A stretch of DNA of 64,000 nucleotides from Devosia subaequoris (GTDB lineage: Bacteria; Pseudomonadota; Alphaproteobacteria; Rhizobiales; Devosiaceae). Positions 8,784 through 19,386 of the stretch are shown here, one piece after another; the stretch's first letter is position 1; every line of letters begins with the position of its first letter. The stretch spans positions 186,001 to 250,000 of the forward strand of contig NZ_JACIEW010000001.1 in assembly GCF_014197055.1 (NCBI RefSeq), written 5' to 3'. The notes under the pieces are model-generated. The model had not been told where the DNA came from. It worked only from the letters and a program-made list of their open reading frames with translations, and did no database searches. Position numbers and translations under genes: made by a program.

Positions 8784-10247
8784 TCAATCCCGGACGAAGC
8801 GGCGGAGAAAGCCGCGGGCCAGACCCCGTTGCGCGATGTTCTCGAACATTTCGTCTGCGCCTTCAGGATCGAGCACTTCGTTCTCAGCCAGCCATTGTTC
8901 GAGATCGTTGAGTTCGGGTGGCTGGTACGGACGTAGATTGCGCCCCGTCTTGGGCGTCAGGTCCTCAATCGTTTTGATCAAGGAGCCAGTCTTGGCAAGG
9001 CTGGCTCCAACCGCGTCGGGCGTGGTCACCAGGTGTTCGGCAATCAGGTCATTGCGGATCCAGGCGATATGTTCGCGAATGGCCAGGTCGTCCTCGGGCG
9101 CCACAAGCACGAGGTCGCATTCGGTATCGAGCCGGAGGGACCGGTTGTTGATGTTGGACGAGCCGACCTTGAGGATGGTGTCGTCAGCCACCAGGGTTTT
9201 GGCATGGGCATAGATGGGATCGCCGGCAGAATCATACGGGTGAAAGAGTCTGAATCGATCATGGCGGTCGGCGCGCTTGAGCCAGGCGTAGAGCCGGGCG
9301 CGCGCTGTATCCATGGCGACCGGCTCAAGCCAACCCTGCGCACTTTCCGGGTTGATAATCACAATCTCGGGGCCATCGGCTTCGACCAGACGCTTGGCTA
9401 AGGCGCTGACGATAGCGCGCGAGGCGAAATACTGGCTCTCGATGTAGAGAAATTTGCGAGCCACCGCGATTTGATCGAGCCAAAGTCGCTCCGCCTCAAG
9501 AACGGCGGGCCGCTTATCCAGCTCTGGAGCAGAACGGGCGATGCCGACCTCAACCTCTTCAAATTGCACTGGCAACTCATCCGGCCAATGGGTCTGCTTG
9601 CACTCCAACTGCCCCATTTCAGGTTTGCCGTCGGCGAGGCTCCATCGCTCGCGTACCAATCGAGCGATGCAGTCGACGATCGGGCCGGTGGAGGCTGTGG
9701 TAACGTCGTGCCAGGGCTTGTAGCGGCGGCGCGTAAAGGGGCGCCGACGGCGCTCATCGTCATGGCGATGCTCGCGGGTATCCCAGCGGTCTCCGGTCAT
9801 GTCGATGCCGCCAACGAAAGCAAGGCCATCGTCTACCAGCATTATCTTCTGATGGTGTGATGCGCCGACAGGGTGAACATTGTCGAACTTGACGTGGATC
9901 CGGGGATGAAGCGCCCATTGGACGACGCGCAATAGCGTCGTTCCCCGCTTGATGGTTTTGAATATGCCAAAATCCCACTGAAGGATGAATATCTCGAGAT
10001 CAGGAGATTGCTCTACCAGCCACAGAATGAACCGACCCAATTCGGTCGGTGCCGCATCGCTTTCTGTCTCGTGCAGACCGATGCGCGTGTCAAAATCCCA
10101 GCCTATCAGCGAGATGCGCTGCCGAGCCTTGAGCATCGCGGATCTGGCGTGTCGAAAATAGTTCTCCGCGTCCACGATCACGGATAATCGGGTCGCCGTG
10201 TCGACGCCCATGCAATTGTGCCCAGGGACCAGTTCAAGGCCAGTCAC
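8784..10247 (-). CDS. Phospholipase D-family protein (cardiolipin synthase-like)
   Basis: This 487-residue protein has two HKD motifs: HHQKIMLVDDGLAFVGGID (around residue 130) and HAKTLVADDTILKVGSSN (around residue 345). Each supplies the catalytic His and Lys of the phospholipase D superfamily. Such enzymes hydrolyse or transfer phosphatidyl groups; cardiolipin synthase or a stand-alone phospholipase is likely. No N-terminal membrane anchor is evident, unlike classical ClsA. Between the motifs is a basic stretch (HDDERRRRPFTRRRYKPWHD). The GTG start has GGAG 6 nt upstream; an internal ATG 36 nt later is an alternative. It lies in a run of accessory genes with DUF4169 and GNAT. Confidence 0.88.
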   Translation of the reverse strand: MTGLELVPGHNCMGVDTATRLSVIVDAENYFRHARSAMLKARQRISLIGWDFDTRIGLHETESDAAPTELGRFILWLVEQSPDLEIFILQWDFGIFKTIKRGTTLLRVVQWALHPRIHVKFDNVHPVGASHHQKIMLVDDGLAFVGGIDMTGDRWDTREHRHDDERRRRPFTRRRYKPWHDVTTASTGPIVDCIARLVRERWSLADGKPEMGQLECKQTHWPDELPVQFEEVEVGIARSAPELDKRPAVLEAERLWLDQIAVARKFLYIESQYFASRAIVSALAKRLVEADGPEIVIINPESAQGWLEPVAMDTARARLYAWLKRADRHDRFRLFHPYDSAGDPIYAHAKTLVADDTILKVGSSNINNRSLRLDTECDLVLVAPEDDLAIREHIAWIRNDLIAEHLVTTPDAVGASLAKTGSLIKTIEDLTPKTGRNLRPYQPPELNDLEQWLAENEVLDPEGADEMFENIAQRGLARGFLRRFVRD

Positions 10248-10343
10248 GCGACGCTCCAGATCGTGACAATATCGAAAAACATAACGGATCGCGGCGCAAA
10301 AGTTTCCATGCCATTGGCCGCCCGATTGCGCGGCGGCCCCGTG

Positions 10344-10520
10344 TCAACGGTCGATCTTGTGCGCCTCGGTCTGCTTCTGAGCTCGGGTCTTTTCGCTTTT
10401 GTCCCGCAGCTTTTCAGCCTTTGTGCGGCCGAAATTGATGCGGTTGGCTTCGGCGACAGCCTGCTTGTCAGAACGCGCCTTGGCCTTGCGAGCCTTGGAG
10501 AGGGAAAGAATGTCGGCCAT
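10344..10520 (-). CDS. DUF4169 family small protein
   Basis: The 58 residues start MADILSLSKARKAKARSDK and end KTRAQKQTEAHKIDR. It is very rich in Lys, Arg, Ala and Glu, with no predicted membrane segment, and is probably one long basic helix or coiled coil. The pattern, with a central NRINFGRTKAEK, matches DUF4169, a small alphaproteobacterial family of unknown function. It sits 96 bp upstream of the phospholipase D-family gene and 18 bp after the GNAT gene, all on the minus strand. The ribosome-binding site is weak. Confidence 0.82.
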   Translation of the reverse strand: MADILSLSKARKAKARSDKQAVAEANRINFGRTKAEKLRDKSEKTRAQKQTEAHKIDR

Positions 10521-10538
10521 GAACGTAGTCCCTGTGCC

Positions 10539-11030
10539 TCAGCGAATGGCTAGGTGATAACGGGTATAGGTATCGAACCTTGCGACGGGCTGGAACCCCA
10601 AGCGGGACAGAAGCCCAACACTGGGCGTGTTGCCATGGCTTACCCCGGCAAAAAGATCGCTTGCACCGCAAGTCGCAGCAGCAAAATCGACGACCGCTCC
10701 TACAGCCTGTTTGGCAAAGCCGTTGCCGGTGTGCGCTTCAGACAGCCAGTAGCCGACACCATATCTGGGCGGCTCGATGCCCAGGAGATCCACCCTGCCA
10801 ATGAGCTCGTGCTGATAGTAGATACCGAAACGCCAATTACGCTCAGCACACCATGTCAGCTCCGCTTTGAGATCGCTGACGCTGGACTGAGTTTGGTCGA
10901 GATAGTCGCCATGTGCCGTCAGATGAGCCCTGTTTCTCATCATCAGCTGCTGCAGTTCTTGCGCATCTGCCGACAGCAATCTGCGAAGCCAGAGCTGTGG
11001 GGAGGCGGTGGCAAGGCACAAGTGCTGCAC
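10539..11030 (-). CDS. GNAT family N-acetyltransferase
   Basis: This 163-residue protein has the RimJ/RimL-type GNAT layout: WLRRLLSADAQELQQLM at the start, the central FGIYYQHELIGRVDLLG, then RYGVGYWLSEAHTGNGFAKQ, where HTGNGFA is the acetyl-CoA pyrophosphate loop, and GLLSRLGFQPVARF at the end. Ribosomal protein or antibiotic acetylation are common roles for the group, but the acceptor is not predictable here. The GTG start is supported by a GGGGAG sequence. It lies 17 nt downstream of pyrG and may be cotranscribed with it. Confidence 0.88.
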   Translation of the reverse strand: MQHLCLATASPQLWLRRLLSADAQELQQLMMRNRAHLTAHGDYLDQTQSSVSDLKAELTWCAERNWRFGIYYQHELIGRVDLLGIEPPRYGVGYWLSEAHTGNGFAKQAVGAVVDFAAATCGASDLFAGVSHGNTPSVGLLSRLGFQPVARFDTYTRYHLAIR

Positions 11031-11047
11031 GAGCCACCGCTCCCCTG

Positions 11048-12682
<1,635 letters not shown>

Positions 12683-12743
12683 TCACCATAAGCACATCAG
12701 ACATGATTCGCAGAGCAGCTTTTGCGCTCTACACAAAAAGAAG

Positions 12744-12767
12744 AAGGGGATGTTGCCATCCCCTTTT
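12744..12767 (-). terminator. Intrinsic terminator after secG
   Basis: A perfect 9-bp stem AAGGGGATG / CATCCCCTT with a 4-nt loop is followed on the minus strand by CTTCTTTTTG. It lies ~25 bp after the secG stop codon, upstream of pyrG. Confidence 0.85.
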
Positions 12768-12789
12768 CTCGCGGACGCCTTGCGGCGGA

Positions 12790-13248
12790 TCAGTTGCCCG
12801 CAGGCACTGCGGGCGTTTCTTCGGTATCGGTCGATACTTCGGGTACGGGCAGTTGGCTGTCCGATGTCGCGGGCTCTTCAGCCGGCGTCTGTGCCTCGGA
12901 AGGCAGCAGCAGATCGGAGGTCTCATCGCCCTGAAGAGCGTTGAGTGCGTCGAGCACGGTCGAAGGCTGAGTGCCATCTTCAAGCGAGGTCGCGTTGTCC
13001 AGAATACTGGAGGTGCCGCGATCTATTTCGTTGAGAATGGTCAGACCGATGGCCGAAGCGAAGAACAGGACGGCCAGAATGGCCGTTGTCCGGGTCAGCA
13101 GGTTTGCCGAGCCGCGGGCGGTCATCAAACCGCCGCCGCCGCCACCACCACCGATTCCAAGGGCGCCGCCCTCGGAGCGCTGAAGCAGGATGACGACAAT
13201 CAGCGCCAGCACAATCAGCAAATAGGCGACGAGCAGTACGTTGGCCAT
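12790..13248 (-). CDS. secG: Preprotein translocase subunit SecG
   Basis: SecG is the small auxiliary subunit of the SecYEG translocon in the inner membrane. Two membrane segments flank a loop: VLLVAYLLIVLALIVVILLQ, then RSEGGALGIGG followed by a run of glycines, then TTAILAVLFFASAIGLTIL. The glycine-rich loop and LLQRSEGG are family hallmarks. A ~75-residue acidic, Pro/Thr-rich C-terminal tail (from about residue 78) makes it longer than the ~110-residue E. coli protein; such tails are frequent in alphaproteobacteria. It lies downstream of tpiA with 144 bp between them; that gap has no clear feature. Confidence 0.94.
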   Translation of the reverse strand: MANVLLVAYLLIVLALIVVILLQRSEGGALGIGGGGGGGGLMTARGSANLLTRTTAILAVLFFASAIGLTILNEIDRGTSSILDNATSLEDGTQPSTVLDALNALQGDETSDLLLPSEAQTPAEEPATSDSQLPVPEVSTDTEETPAVPAGN

Positions 13249-13392
13249 GAATCTCTTGTCTTCGCGTCAGTCCGGACGTGCCAATGCGGCCCGCCCGGTT
13301 TGGAAAGGATGCGGGGTCATACACCCCCCGAACGGCAAATGCCAGCCGCTTGCGGCGCTTTTTCGCCACAGGCGGATGCCTGTCCGGATGCT

Positions 13393-14148
13393 CTATACGG
13401 CTGAGATAATCGTATAGAAGTCCTTTGCCAAGAGGCTGGCGCCTCCGACAAGGCCGCCATTGACGTTACCAATGCCCAGAATCTCACGGGCGTTCTGGGG
13501 CTTGAGCGAGCCTCCATAGAGAATGCGGATGCTTTCGCCCTTGGACAGGCCGAAGCGGTCGACCAGCCGGGCACGGATTGCATTGTGCATTTCGTCGATT
13601 TCATCGAGCGTGGGGGTGCGTCCAGTGCCGATGGCCCAGACCGGTTCATAGGCAACGACAACCTCGTGATGCTCGGCGGCGTCGGGAATGGATGCGGCCA
13701 ATTGAGCAGATACCACCGATTCTGCCTCAGCGGCATCGCGCTGCGCTTCCGTTTCGCCAACACAGATGATTGGCTTCAGCCCCGCGCCGATAGCGGCTTC
13801 CGCCTTGGCACACACGATTTGGTCGGTCTCGCCGTGGTTTGTGCGGCGCTCAGAGTGCCCGACAATGACGTATTGCGCGCCGGCGTCTGCAAGCATGCTG
13901 GCAGAAATGTCTCCGGTATGGGCGCCGTGCGGTTCCCGATGACAATCCTGCCCCCCGGCAATGATGCCACTGGAGGCGCCCTGCGCCGCTACGGCGGCCA
14001 GCAGGGTGGCCGGCGGGCAGACCACGACAAGAGCACGGGGCGACTCGCCGGTGGTGAGCAAACGGGCAAGTTCACTCAGCTCATCAAGCGAGTGGGTAAG
14101 CCCGTTCATCTTCCAGTTTCCGGCGATCAGAGGTGATACGGTCGACAA
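13393..14148 (-). CDS. tpiA: Triosephosphate isomerase
   Basis: TpiA interconverts dihydroxyacetone phosphate and glyceraldehyde 3-phosphate. The 251 residues match the family. Visible are the N-terminal IAGNWKMNG with the catalytic Lys, IVGHSERRTNHGE with the electrophilic His, the catalytic-Glu loop VVAYEPVWAIGTGRTPT and ILYGGSLKPQNA. Translation begins at TTG 14148, supported by AGGAG 8 nt upstream; no ATG or GTG fits better. It is divergent from ppiD across a 123-bp promoter region. Confidence 0.97.
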   Translation of the reverse strand: MSTVSPLIAGNWKMNGLTHSLDELSELARLLTTGESPRALVVVCPPATLLAAVAAQGASSGIIAGGQDCHREPHGAHTGDISASMLADAGAQYVIVGHSERRTNHGETDQIVCAKAEAAIGAGLKPIICVGETEAQRDAAEAESVVSAQLAASIPDAAEHHEVVVAYEPVWAIGTGRTPTLDEIDEMHNAIRARLVDRFGLSKGESIRILYGGSLKPQNAREILGIGNVNGGLVGGASLLAKDFYTIISAV

Positions 14149-14271
14149 TCTTGGTACTCCTGCCTCTTGCGCCGGACAAGGCTTTGCCCTAACCCCGGCT
14201 GTCGTATTTGTCTTACTAGTCCGACCTTCGCCTTAAGGTAAAGGATTGGAACCGAAAGTGGAACGCTTCAT

Positions 14272-16146
14272 ATGCTTGATGGTTTGCGTGATTTTGCAAA
14301 ATCCTGGCCGGGAAAAATCCTGGGCGCGTTTCTGCTGGTGGGTGTAGCAGGTTTCGGCATCAACAATGTGATCGTCGACCTAGGCAGCAATACCGTGGCG
14401 CGGGTTGGCGACGAAGAAATCAATTCACGTGAGTTCCTGCGGGCCTATCAGAACCAGGCCAACCGGATCGCCCAGCAGATCGGTTCCGTGCCCACTGCCA
14501 GCCAGGCCGAAGCCATGGGCATTCCTACGGCTGTTATCCTCGGCTTGTCCGAGGGGGCTGCGCTCGACACGCTCTCGGCCCAGTTCAGCATGGGGGTCTC
14601 AGAAGACAAGCTGGCGCAATTGCTGCGCGAGGACCCTTCGTTCCATGGGACGCTGGGAACGTTCGAACCGGCCTTGTTCACGCAGGTGCTGCAGAGTGCC
14701 GGCTGGACCGAGGCAGAGTATTTCGAGGCGCGGAGCGCAGAAGCTCGTCGCGACCAGCTCACCACGGCGCTGTTTGCAGATACAGACATGCCTGAAGTGG
14801 CGGCCGGTCTGATCAATGACTACGCCACAGCCACGCGCACCATCGATTACATCGTTCTGAGCGGGACCAGCATCGAGAGCCCGGAGGCGCCGACGGAAGC
14901 CGAACTGGCCGAATACCTGGAAGAAAACCAGTCCGATTTCCGCACCGTCGAAACACGGACGGTCAAATTGCTGGACCTGTCGCTGGCTTCGCTGGCTGCG
15001 ACCAAGGAAATTTCGCCGGAGGCGGTGGAGGCAGAATATGAGGCGACCAAAGGCACGCTGACAACGCCCGAGCGGCGCACTATCGAACAGGTCTCGCTGG
15101 CAACGCCCGAGTTGCAGGCGCAGTTCGAGGCAGGCCTGGCAGCGGGCACTGACTTCGACACGCTGGTTGCGGAAGCCGGGTTGGCGCCGTCGAGCCTTGG
15201 TACACTCACGCAGGCAGAGATTACTGATACGCGTCTCGCTTCGGCGGCATTCGGTCTGGCAGAAGGCGGATTTGCCATTATCGAAGGCATCGGCGGCAAG
15301 CGCGCCGTGCATGTGTCCGAGATCGAAGAGGAACGGGAGCCTACGCTCGAGGAGGCTCGGGACGATATCGTGGCGCGGCTGGCACAAGCCGAGGCCCGCA
15401 ACGAAATCAACGATGTGCTCGACCAGATCGAAGAGTTGCGCGCGGCCTTCCAGCCCATCGACCAGATCGCAGATCGTTTCGGCCTTCCGGTATATGAGGC
15501 GGAAGTGACTGCGGGCGGCGCTGAACTGGCTGTGTTGCCGAACCTGGCGGCGGAAGATTATCAGCGCGTCTCGCAGGCCATTTTTGCGGCCGAGCAAGAT
15601 CGCCTGATCCCGTCTGTTCCCTTGTCGGGCAGCGCGCATCTCTGGTTCGACCTTGAACAGGTCGAGCCCGCTCGTGACCAAACGCTTGACGAGGTTCGGG
15701 CCGAAGTCGAAGCGGCGATTGTCGCGGAGCGGATTGATGCAGCGCTGGCAGCCAAGGCCGAGGACATCGTGGCGCGGCTTGAAGCGGGCGAAGCGCTGGC
15801 CGATATCGGCTTTGAGCTGAGCGCCTTCCCGCAGTTGAGTGCGCCCTTTACCCGTTTTGGGTCCCAGAACGGACTGGTGGACAGCACCATGGCCTCAGCG
15901 GCGTTCGCCGGTGGTCCAGACCATGTCGGTGCGGTATTGAATGAGAGCGGGGAGCAGGTGGTCTTTCAGGTTGTCGATACTACCGAGCCGACCACGCCGC
16001 TTGATGATGTCGCGCTCGAAAGCATCAATGCCGAGGCGCGCGCCGGCCTGACCTCGGAATTTGTAGCGGCTGTGCGTGAGGATGCGGGCCTGCGGATCAA
16101 CCAGCAGGCTCTCAACCAGCTTCTCGTGCAGAATTACGGCCAGTAA
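14272..16146 (+). CDS. ppiD: Peptidylprolyl isomerase, PpiD/SurA-N type periplasmic chaperone
   Basis: This 624-residue protein has one N-terminal membrane anchor (ILGAFLLVGVAGFGINNVIV, residues ~16-35) that places the rest in the periplasm. A SurA_N-like chaperone domain follows (VARVGDEEINSREFLRAYQ). A central parvulin-like region spans roughly residues 240-360, with EYEATKGTLTTPERRTIEQV and LGTLTQAEITDTRLASAAF. The protein is acidic. PpiD assists folding of newly exported proteins at the Sec translocon, consistent with secG across the divergent promoter. Whether the parvulin region is catalytically active is unclear. trpE follows after 31 nt, which suggests cotranscription of unrelated functions. 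Confidence 0.9.
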   Translation: MLDGLRDFAKSWPGKILGAFLLVGVAGFGINNVIVDLGSNTVARVGDEEINSREFLRAYQNQANRIAQQIGSVPTASQAEAMGIPTAVILGLSEGAALDTLSAQFSMGVSEDKLAQLLREDPSFHGTLGTFEPALFTQVLQSAGWTEAEYFEARSAEARRDQLTTALFADTDMPEVAAGLINDYATATRTIDYIVLSGTSIESPEAPTEAELAEYLEENQSDFRTVETRTVKLLDLSLASLAATKEISPEAVEAEYEATKGTLTTPERRTIEQVSLATPELQAQFEAGLAAGTDFDTLVAEAGLAPSSLGTLTQAEITDTRLASAAFGLAEGGFAIIEGIGGKRAVHVSEIEEEREPTLEEARDDIVARLAQAEARNEINDVLDQIEELRAAFQPIDQIADRFGLPVYEAEVTAGGAELAVLPNLAAEDYQRVSQAIFAAEQDRLIPSVPLSGSAHLWFDLEQVEPARDQTLDEVRAEVEAAIVAERIDAALAAKAEDIVARLEAGEALADIGFELSAFPQLSAPFTRFGSQNGLVDSTMASAAFAGGPDHVGAVLNESGEQVVFQVVDTTEPTTPLDDVALESINAEARAGLTSEFVAAVREDAGLRINQQALNQLLVQNYGQ

Positions 16147-16177
16147 CCGGCACCTTCACCAACGGAACCAGACCAAA

Positions 16178-17686
16178 ATGGGCGACGACACTTCCAAGAC
16201 CTTTGCCGCGCAATATGATGCCGGAAAGTCTGGACTGCTCTGGCGTCGCGTCGTGGCGGATCTGGAAACCCCGATTGGCACGTATCTCAAGCTGGCGGCT
16301 GGCCGCAGCCATTCGTTCCTGCTCGAAAGCGTGCAGGACGGCACCACACGCGGCCGCTATTCGATGATCGGCCTCTTGCCGGACCTGATCCTGAAGGTCG
16401 AGGACGGCAAAGCCTCGATCAATCGATCGGCGCAAACGTCGCCTGACGAGTTTGAGCCGCTCGATGATCTGCCGCTCGACGCCTTGCGCAAGCTTGTCGC
16501 CGAAAGCCAGATCGACATGCCGCCGGGCCTGCCGCCCCAGTCGGCCGGCATCTATGGCTATCTCGGCTATGAGATGGTCCGCTACATGGAAGTGCTGCCC
16601 AACGAAAATCCTGACGATCTGCAGACGCCCGAGGCGCTGCTGATGCGTCCTTCGCTGCTGGCAATCTTCGATACGGTCAAGGACGAGCTCTACCTGACCG
16701 CGCCAATCTATGTGCGCGAGGGGGTGACGGCGGCACAGGCACATGCGGCAGCCGAAGACCGGATCAACGACGCCATTGCCCGGCTGACGCGGGCGACACC
16801 GGCGGCCCCTGCCCTGTCCGATCTGGAATCGATCGCGGTGACCAGCAACACCTCGCGGGACGAATATTTCGAGATGGTGGCGCGGGCCAAAGACTACATT
16901 ACGGCCGGGGACATTTTCCAGGTGGTCCTGAGCCAACGGTTTTCGGCCGATTTCACCCTGCCGCCCACGGCGCTCTATCGTGCGCTGCGCCGCACCAATC
17001 CCAGTCCCTACATGTATTTCTTCGATTTCGGCGGCTTTGCGGTTGCCGGATCGAGCCCGGAAATCCTGGTGCGGGTGCAGGACGGCGAAGTAACCATCCG
17101 GCCCATCGCCGGCACGCGCAAACGTGGCGCCACGCCAAGCCGCGACAAGGAATTGGCCGCCGAGCTACTCTCGGACCCCAAGGAATTGAGCGAGCACCTG
17201 ATGCTGCTCGATCTGGGGCGCAATGATGTGGGGCGCGTCACCAAGTCGGGGACGGTGAAGGTCACCGACAAGTTCTTCCTCGAATATTACTCACACGTCA
17301 TGCACATCGTTTCGAACGTGGTGGGTGAGCTCGATCCGCAATATGATTTTGTGGATGCGCTCTCGGCCGGTTTCCCGGCCGGCACGGTTTCGGGTGCACC
17401 GAAGGTACGGGCGATGGAAATCATCGACGAACTGGAGAAGTCGCGCCGCGGCATCTATGGCGGCTGCGTTGGCTATTTCGGTGCCGACGGCACGATGGAC
17501 ACCTGCATCGTGTTACGCACGGGCATCGTCAAGGACGGCAAGCTTTATGTGCAATCCGGGGCCGGGATCGTCGCCGACAGCAAGCCTGAGCTCGAACAGC
17601 TCGAATGCGAAAACAAGGCTCGTGCTCTTTTCAGCGCTGCCGAGGAGGCGCTACGCTATGCCGGCGAGGCTGGAGTGGGGCAATGA
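16178..17686 (+). CDS. trpE: Anthranilate synthase component I
   Basis: TrpE makes anthranilate from chorismate, with TrpG supplying ammonia: the first committed step to tryptophan. The 502 residues start at MGDDTSKTFAAQYDAGKSG; the longer in-frame extension lies inside ppiD. The N-terminal SFLLESVQDG contains the LLES tryptophan-feedback motif. The chorismate-binding domain shows IAGTRKRGATPSRDKE, LLDLGRNDVGRVTKSG and SGAPKVRAMEIIDELE. It is a separate TrpE, not the TrpE(G) fusion found in rhizobia. It is followed, after an 84-nt gap carrying a Trp-rich mini-ORF, by trpG. Confidence 0.97.
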   Translation: MGDDTSKTFAAQYDAGKSGLLWRRVVADLETPIGTYLKLAAGRSHSFLLESVQDGTTRGRYSMIGLLPDLILKVEDGKASINRSAQTSPDEFEPLDDLPLDALRKLVAESQIDMPPGLPPQSAGIYGYLGYEMVRYMEVLPNENPDDLQTPEALLMRPSLLAIFDTVKDELYLTAPIYVREGVTAAQAHAAAEDRINDAIARLTRATPAAPALSDLESIAVTSNTSRDEYFEMVARAKDYITAGDIFQVVLSQRFSADFTLPPTALYRALRRTNPSPYMYFFDFGGFAVAGSSPEILVRVQDGEVTIRPIAGTRKRGATPSRDKELAAELLSDPKELSEHLMLLDLGRNDVGRVTKSGTVKVTDKFFLEYYSHVMHIVSNVVGELDPQYDFVDALSAGFPAGTVSGAPKVRAMEIIDELEKSRRGIYGGCVGYFGADGTMDTCIVLRTGIVKDGKLYVQSGAGIVADSKPELEQLECENKARALFSAAEEALRYAGEAGVGQ

Positions 17687-17730
17687 CGGTGCTGAGGGAC
17701 AAGGATTTTCGATGGCGGGGCTGGTTCTGA
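17683..17730 (+). promoter_or_regulatory. Candidate Trp-codon leader mini-ORF between trpE and trpG
   Basis: A 15-codon frame (MTVLRDKDFRWRGWF, stop) begins with an ATGA overlap of the trpE stop and has GGAG 7 nt before its ATG. Two of 15 codons are Trp. Around it lie mutually exclusive pairings: the palindrome GGTTCTGAACC (17723-17733) inside GGGG/CCCC (17717-17735), versus GGTTC (17723-17727) with GAACC (17744-17748). There is no U-run, so it is not a classical transcription attenuator. A second frame, 17712-17774 (20 codons, AAGGA before its ATG), overlaps the trpG start. Either could be chance. Confidence 0.35.
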
Positions 17731-17770
17731 ACCCCAAATCACGGAACCAACCCGCAGAGGCAGTCCATAA

Positions 17771-18370
17771 ATGACCAGAACCCTCGTTATCGATAATTAC
17801 GACAGCTTTACCTACAATCTCGTCCACTATCTGGGCGAGCTGGGTGCCGACATCATTGTTCGGCGCAACGACAAGGTTACTCTTGAAGAGATCGCCGCGA
17901 TTGCGCCAGACGCCATTGTGCTCTCCCCTGGGCCATGCACGCCCAATGAGGCGGGCATCTGCCTGGCCGTCATCGATCGCTTCAAGACCACCATTCCAAT
18001 GCTGGGCGTCTGCCTGGGACACCAGGCCATGGGCCAGGCGCTGGGTGGGGAGGTCATACGGGCGCCGAGCCTGTTTCACGGTAAGACCAGCAAGATCAAT
18101 CACAGCGGCAAGGGGCTGTTTTTTGGGCTCAATGCCGGGTTCGAAGCGACGCGCTATCACTCGCTGATCGTCAAGCGGGAGACCCTGCCCGCTGACCTGG
18201 AAGTGACGGCCACGACCGATGACGGTCTGATCATGGGTATGCAGCACAAGAGCCTGCCGATCCATGGCGTGCAGTTCCACCCGGAAAGTATTGCCTCGGA
18301 AAATGGGCACGCCCTCTTGCAGAACTTCCTCAACATTGCCCGCGACTTCAACGGACGGAACGCTGCGTGA
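17771..18370 (+). CDS. trpG: Anthranilate synthase component II (glutamine amidotransferase)
   Basis: TrpG hydrolyses glutamine and channels ammonia to TrpE. It is a 199-residue class I glutaminase with the oxyanion region [12 protein letters not shown], nucleophile Cys in [12 protein letters not shown] and the His-Glu pair in [11 protein letters not shown]. The YHSL motif (ATRYHSLIV) is typical of TrpG/PabA; one amphibolic subunit may also serve folate synthesis. An AGAGG ribosome-binding site lies 10 nt before the ATG. Its stop overlaps the trpD start (TGATG). Confidence 0.96.
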   Translation: MTRTLVIDNYDSFTYNLVHYLGELGADIIVRRNDKVTLEEIAAIAPDAIVLSPGPCTPNEAGICLAVIDRFKTTIPMLGVCLGHQAMGQALGGEVIRAPSLFHGKTSKINHSGKGLFFGLNAGFEATRYHSLIVKRETLPADLEVTATTDDGLIMGMQHKSLPIHGVQFHPESIASENGHALLQNFLNIARDFNGRNAA

Positions 18371-19386
18371 TGGATATCAAGCAAGCCCTCAACAAGATTG
18401 CGGACGGCAGGGACCTGACCGGCGAGGAAATGCGCGGTGTCATGCGCATCATCATGGCCGGCGAGGCCACGCCAGCGCAGATCGGTGCTTTCCTGATGGG
18501 CATGCGCATCAAGGGCGAAACAGTGGGCGAGATTGCCGCGGCGGTTTCGATCCTGCGCGAGCAGATGGTGCCTGTCGTAGCGCCGGACGACGCTATCGAT
18601 ATTGTCGGTACCGGTGGCGACGGCGTTGGCAGCCTCAACATCTCAACGGCGACGGCGCTGGTCGTGGCAGCGGCCGGTGTGCCCGTAGCCAAGCATGGCA
18701 ACAAGGCGCTGTCGTCCCGGTCGGGGTCGTCTCAGGCGCTCGAAGCACTCGGCGTCAAGCTGGATCTGACGCCGGAGCAGATCGGCAAGACCATCGCCGG
18801 CGCCGGGATCGGCTTCATGTTTGCGCCCAGCCATCACCCTGCCATGCGCCATGTGGGGCCGGCGCGGGCGGAAATGGGTGTGCGGACGCTGTTTAACCTG
18901 CTCGGGCCGCAATCGAACCCAGCTGGCGTGCGCCGCTATCTGCTGGGCGTTTATGCACAGGAATGGGTGGAGCCGGTCGCCGCGGCGCTGCTCGCCAACC
19001 GCGCGACCAAGGCCTGGGTGGTGCATTCGAGCGAAGGGCTGGATGAGCTTTCGACCTCGGGGCCCAATTTCGTGGCCCAGATTGCCAATGGCGATCTACG
19101 CAGCTTTGAGCTGCGTCCAGAGGATGTCGGGCTCAAGGTGACCGACCCCAAAGATCTCCTCGGTGGTGAACCGAGCGAGAATGCGGCGGCCATCGTGGCG
19201 CTGCTGGACGGAGAGGCTGGGGCCTATCGGGACACGGTGCTGCTCAATGCGGGCGCGGCCTTGCTGGTCGCCGACAAGGTGGACACCATCGAGGACGGCA
19301 TTGCGCTTGCCCGGGACACCATCGATAGCGGCAAGGCCAAACAAACTCTCGCGCGCCTGGTGGCGGTATCGAACGGACGAGATTGA
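18370..19386 (+). CDS. trpD: Anthranilate phosphoribosyltransferase
   Basis: TrpD couples anthranilate to PRPP. The 338 residues start at ATG 18370, which shares a base with the trpG stop; a GTG one codon earlier is possible. Signatures are the PRPP loop [40 protein letters not shown] and the C-terminal [14 protein letters not shown]. The N-terminal helices carry [19 protein letters not shown]. It is part of the coupled trpG-trpD-trpC run; its own stop overlaps the trpC start. Confidence 0.97.
   Translation: MDIKQALNKIADGRDLTGEEMRGVMRIIMAGEATPAQIGAFLMGMRIKGETVGEIAAAVSILREQMVPVVAPDDAIDIVGTGGDGVGSLNISTATALVVAAAGVPVAKHGNKALSSRSGSSQALEALGVKLDLTPEQIGKTIAGAGIGFMFAPSHHPAMRHVGPARAEMGVRTLFNLLGPQSNPAGVRRYLLGVYAQEWVEPVAAALLANRATKAWVVHSSEGLDELSTSGPNFVAQIANGDLRSFELRPEDVGLKVTDPKDLLGGEPSENAAAIVALLDGEAGAYRDTVLLNAGAALLVADKVDTIEDGIALARDTIDSGKAKQTLARLVAVSNGRD

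Noticed and set aside
13131..13160. GCC-rich triplet run resembling a microsatellite
   Set aside because: It encodes the glycine-rich loop typical of SecG and needs no other explanation.
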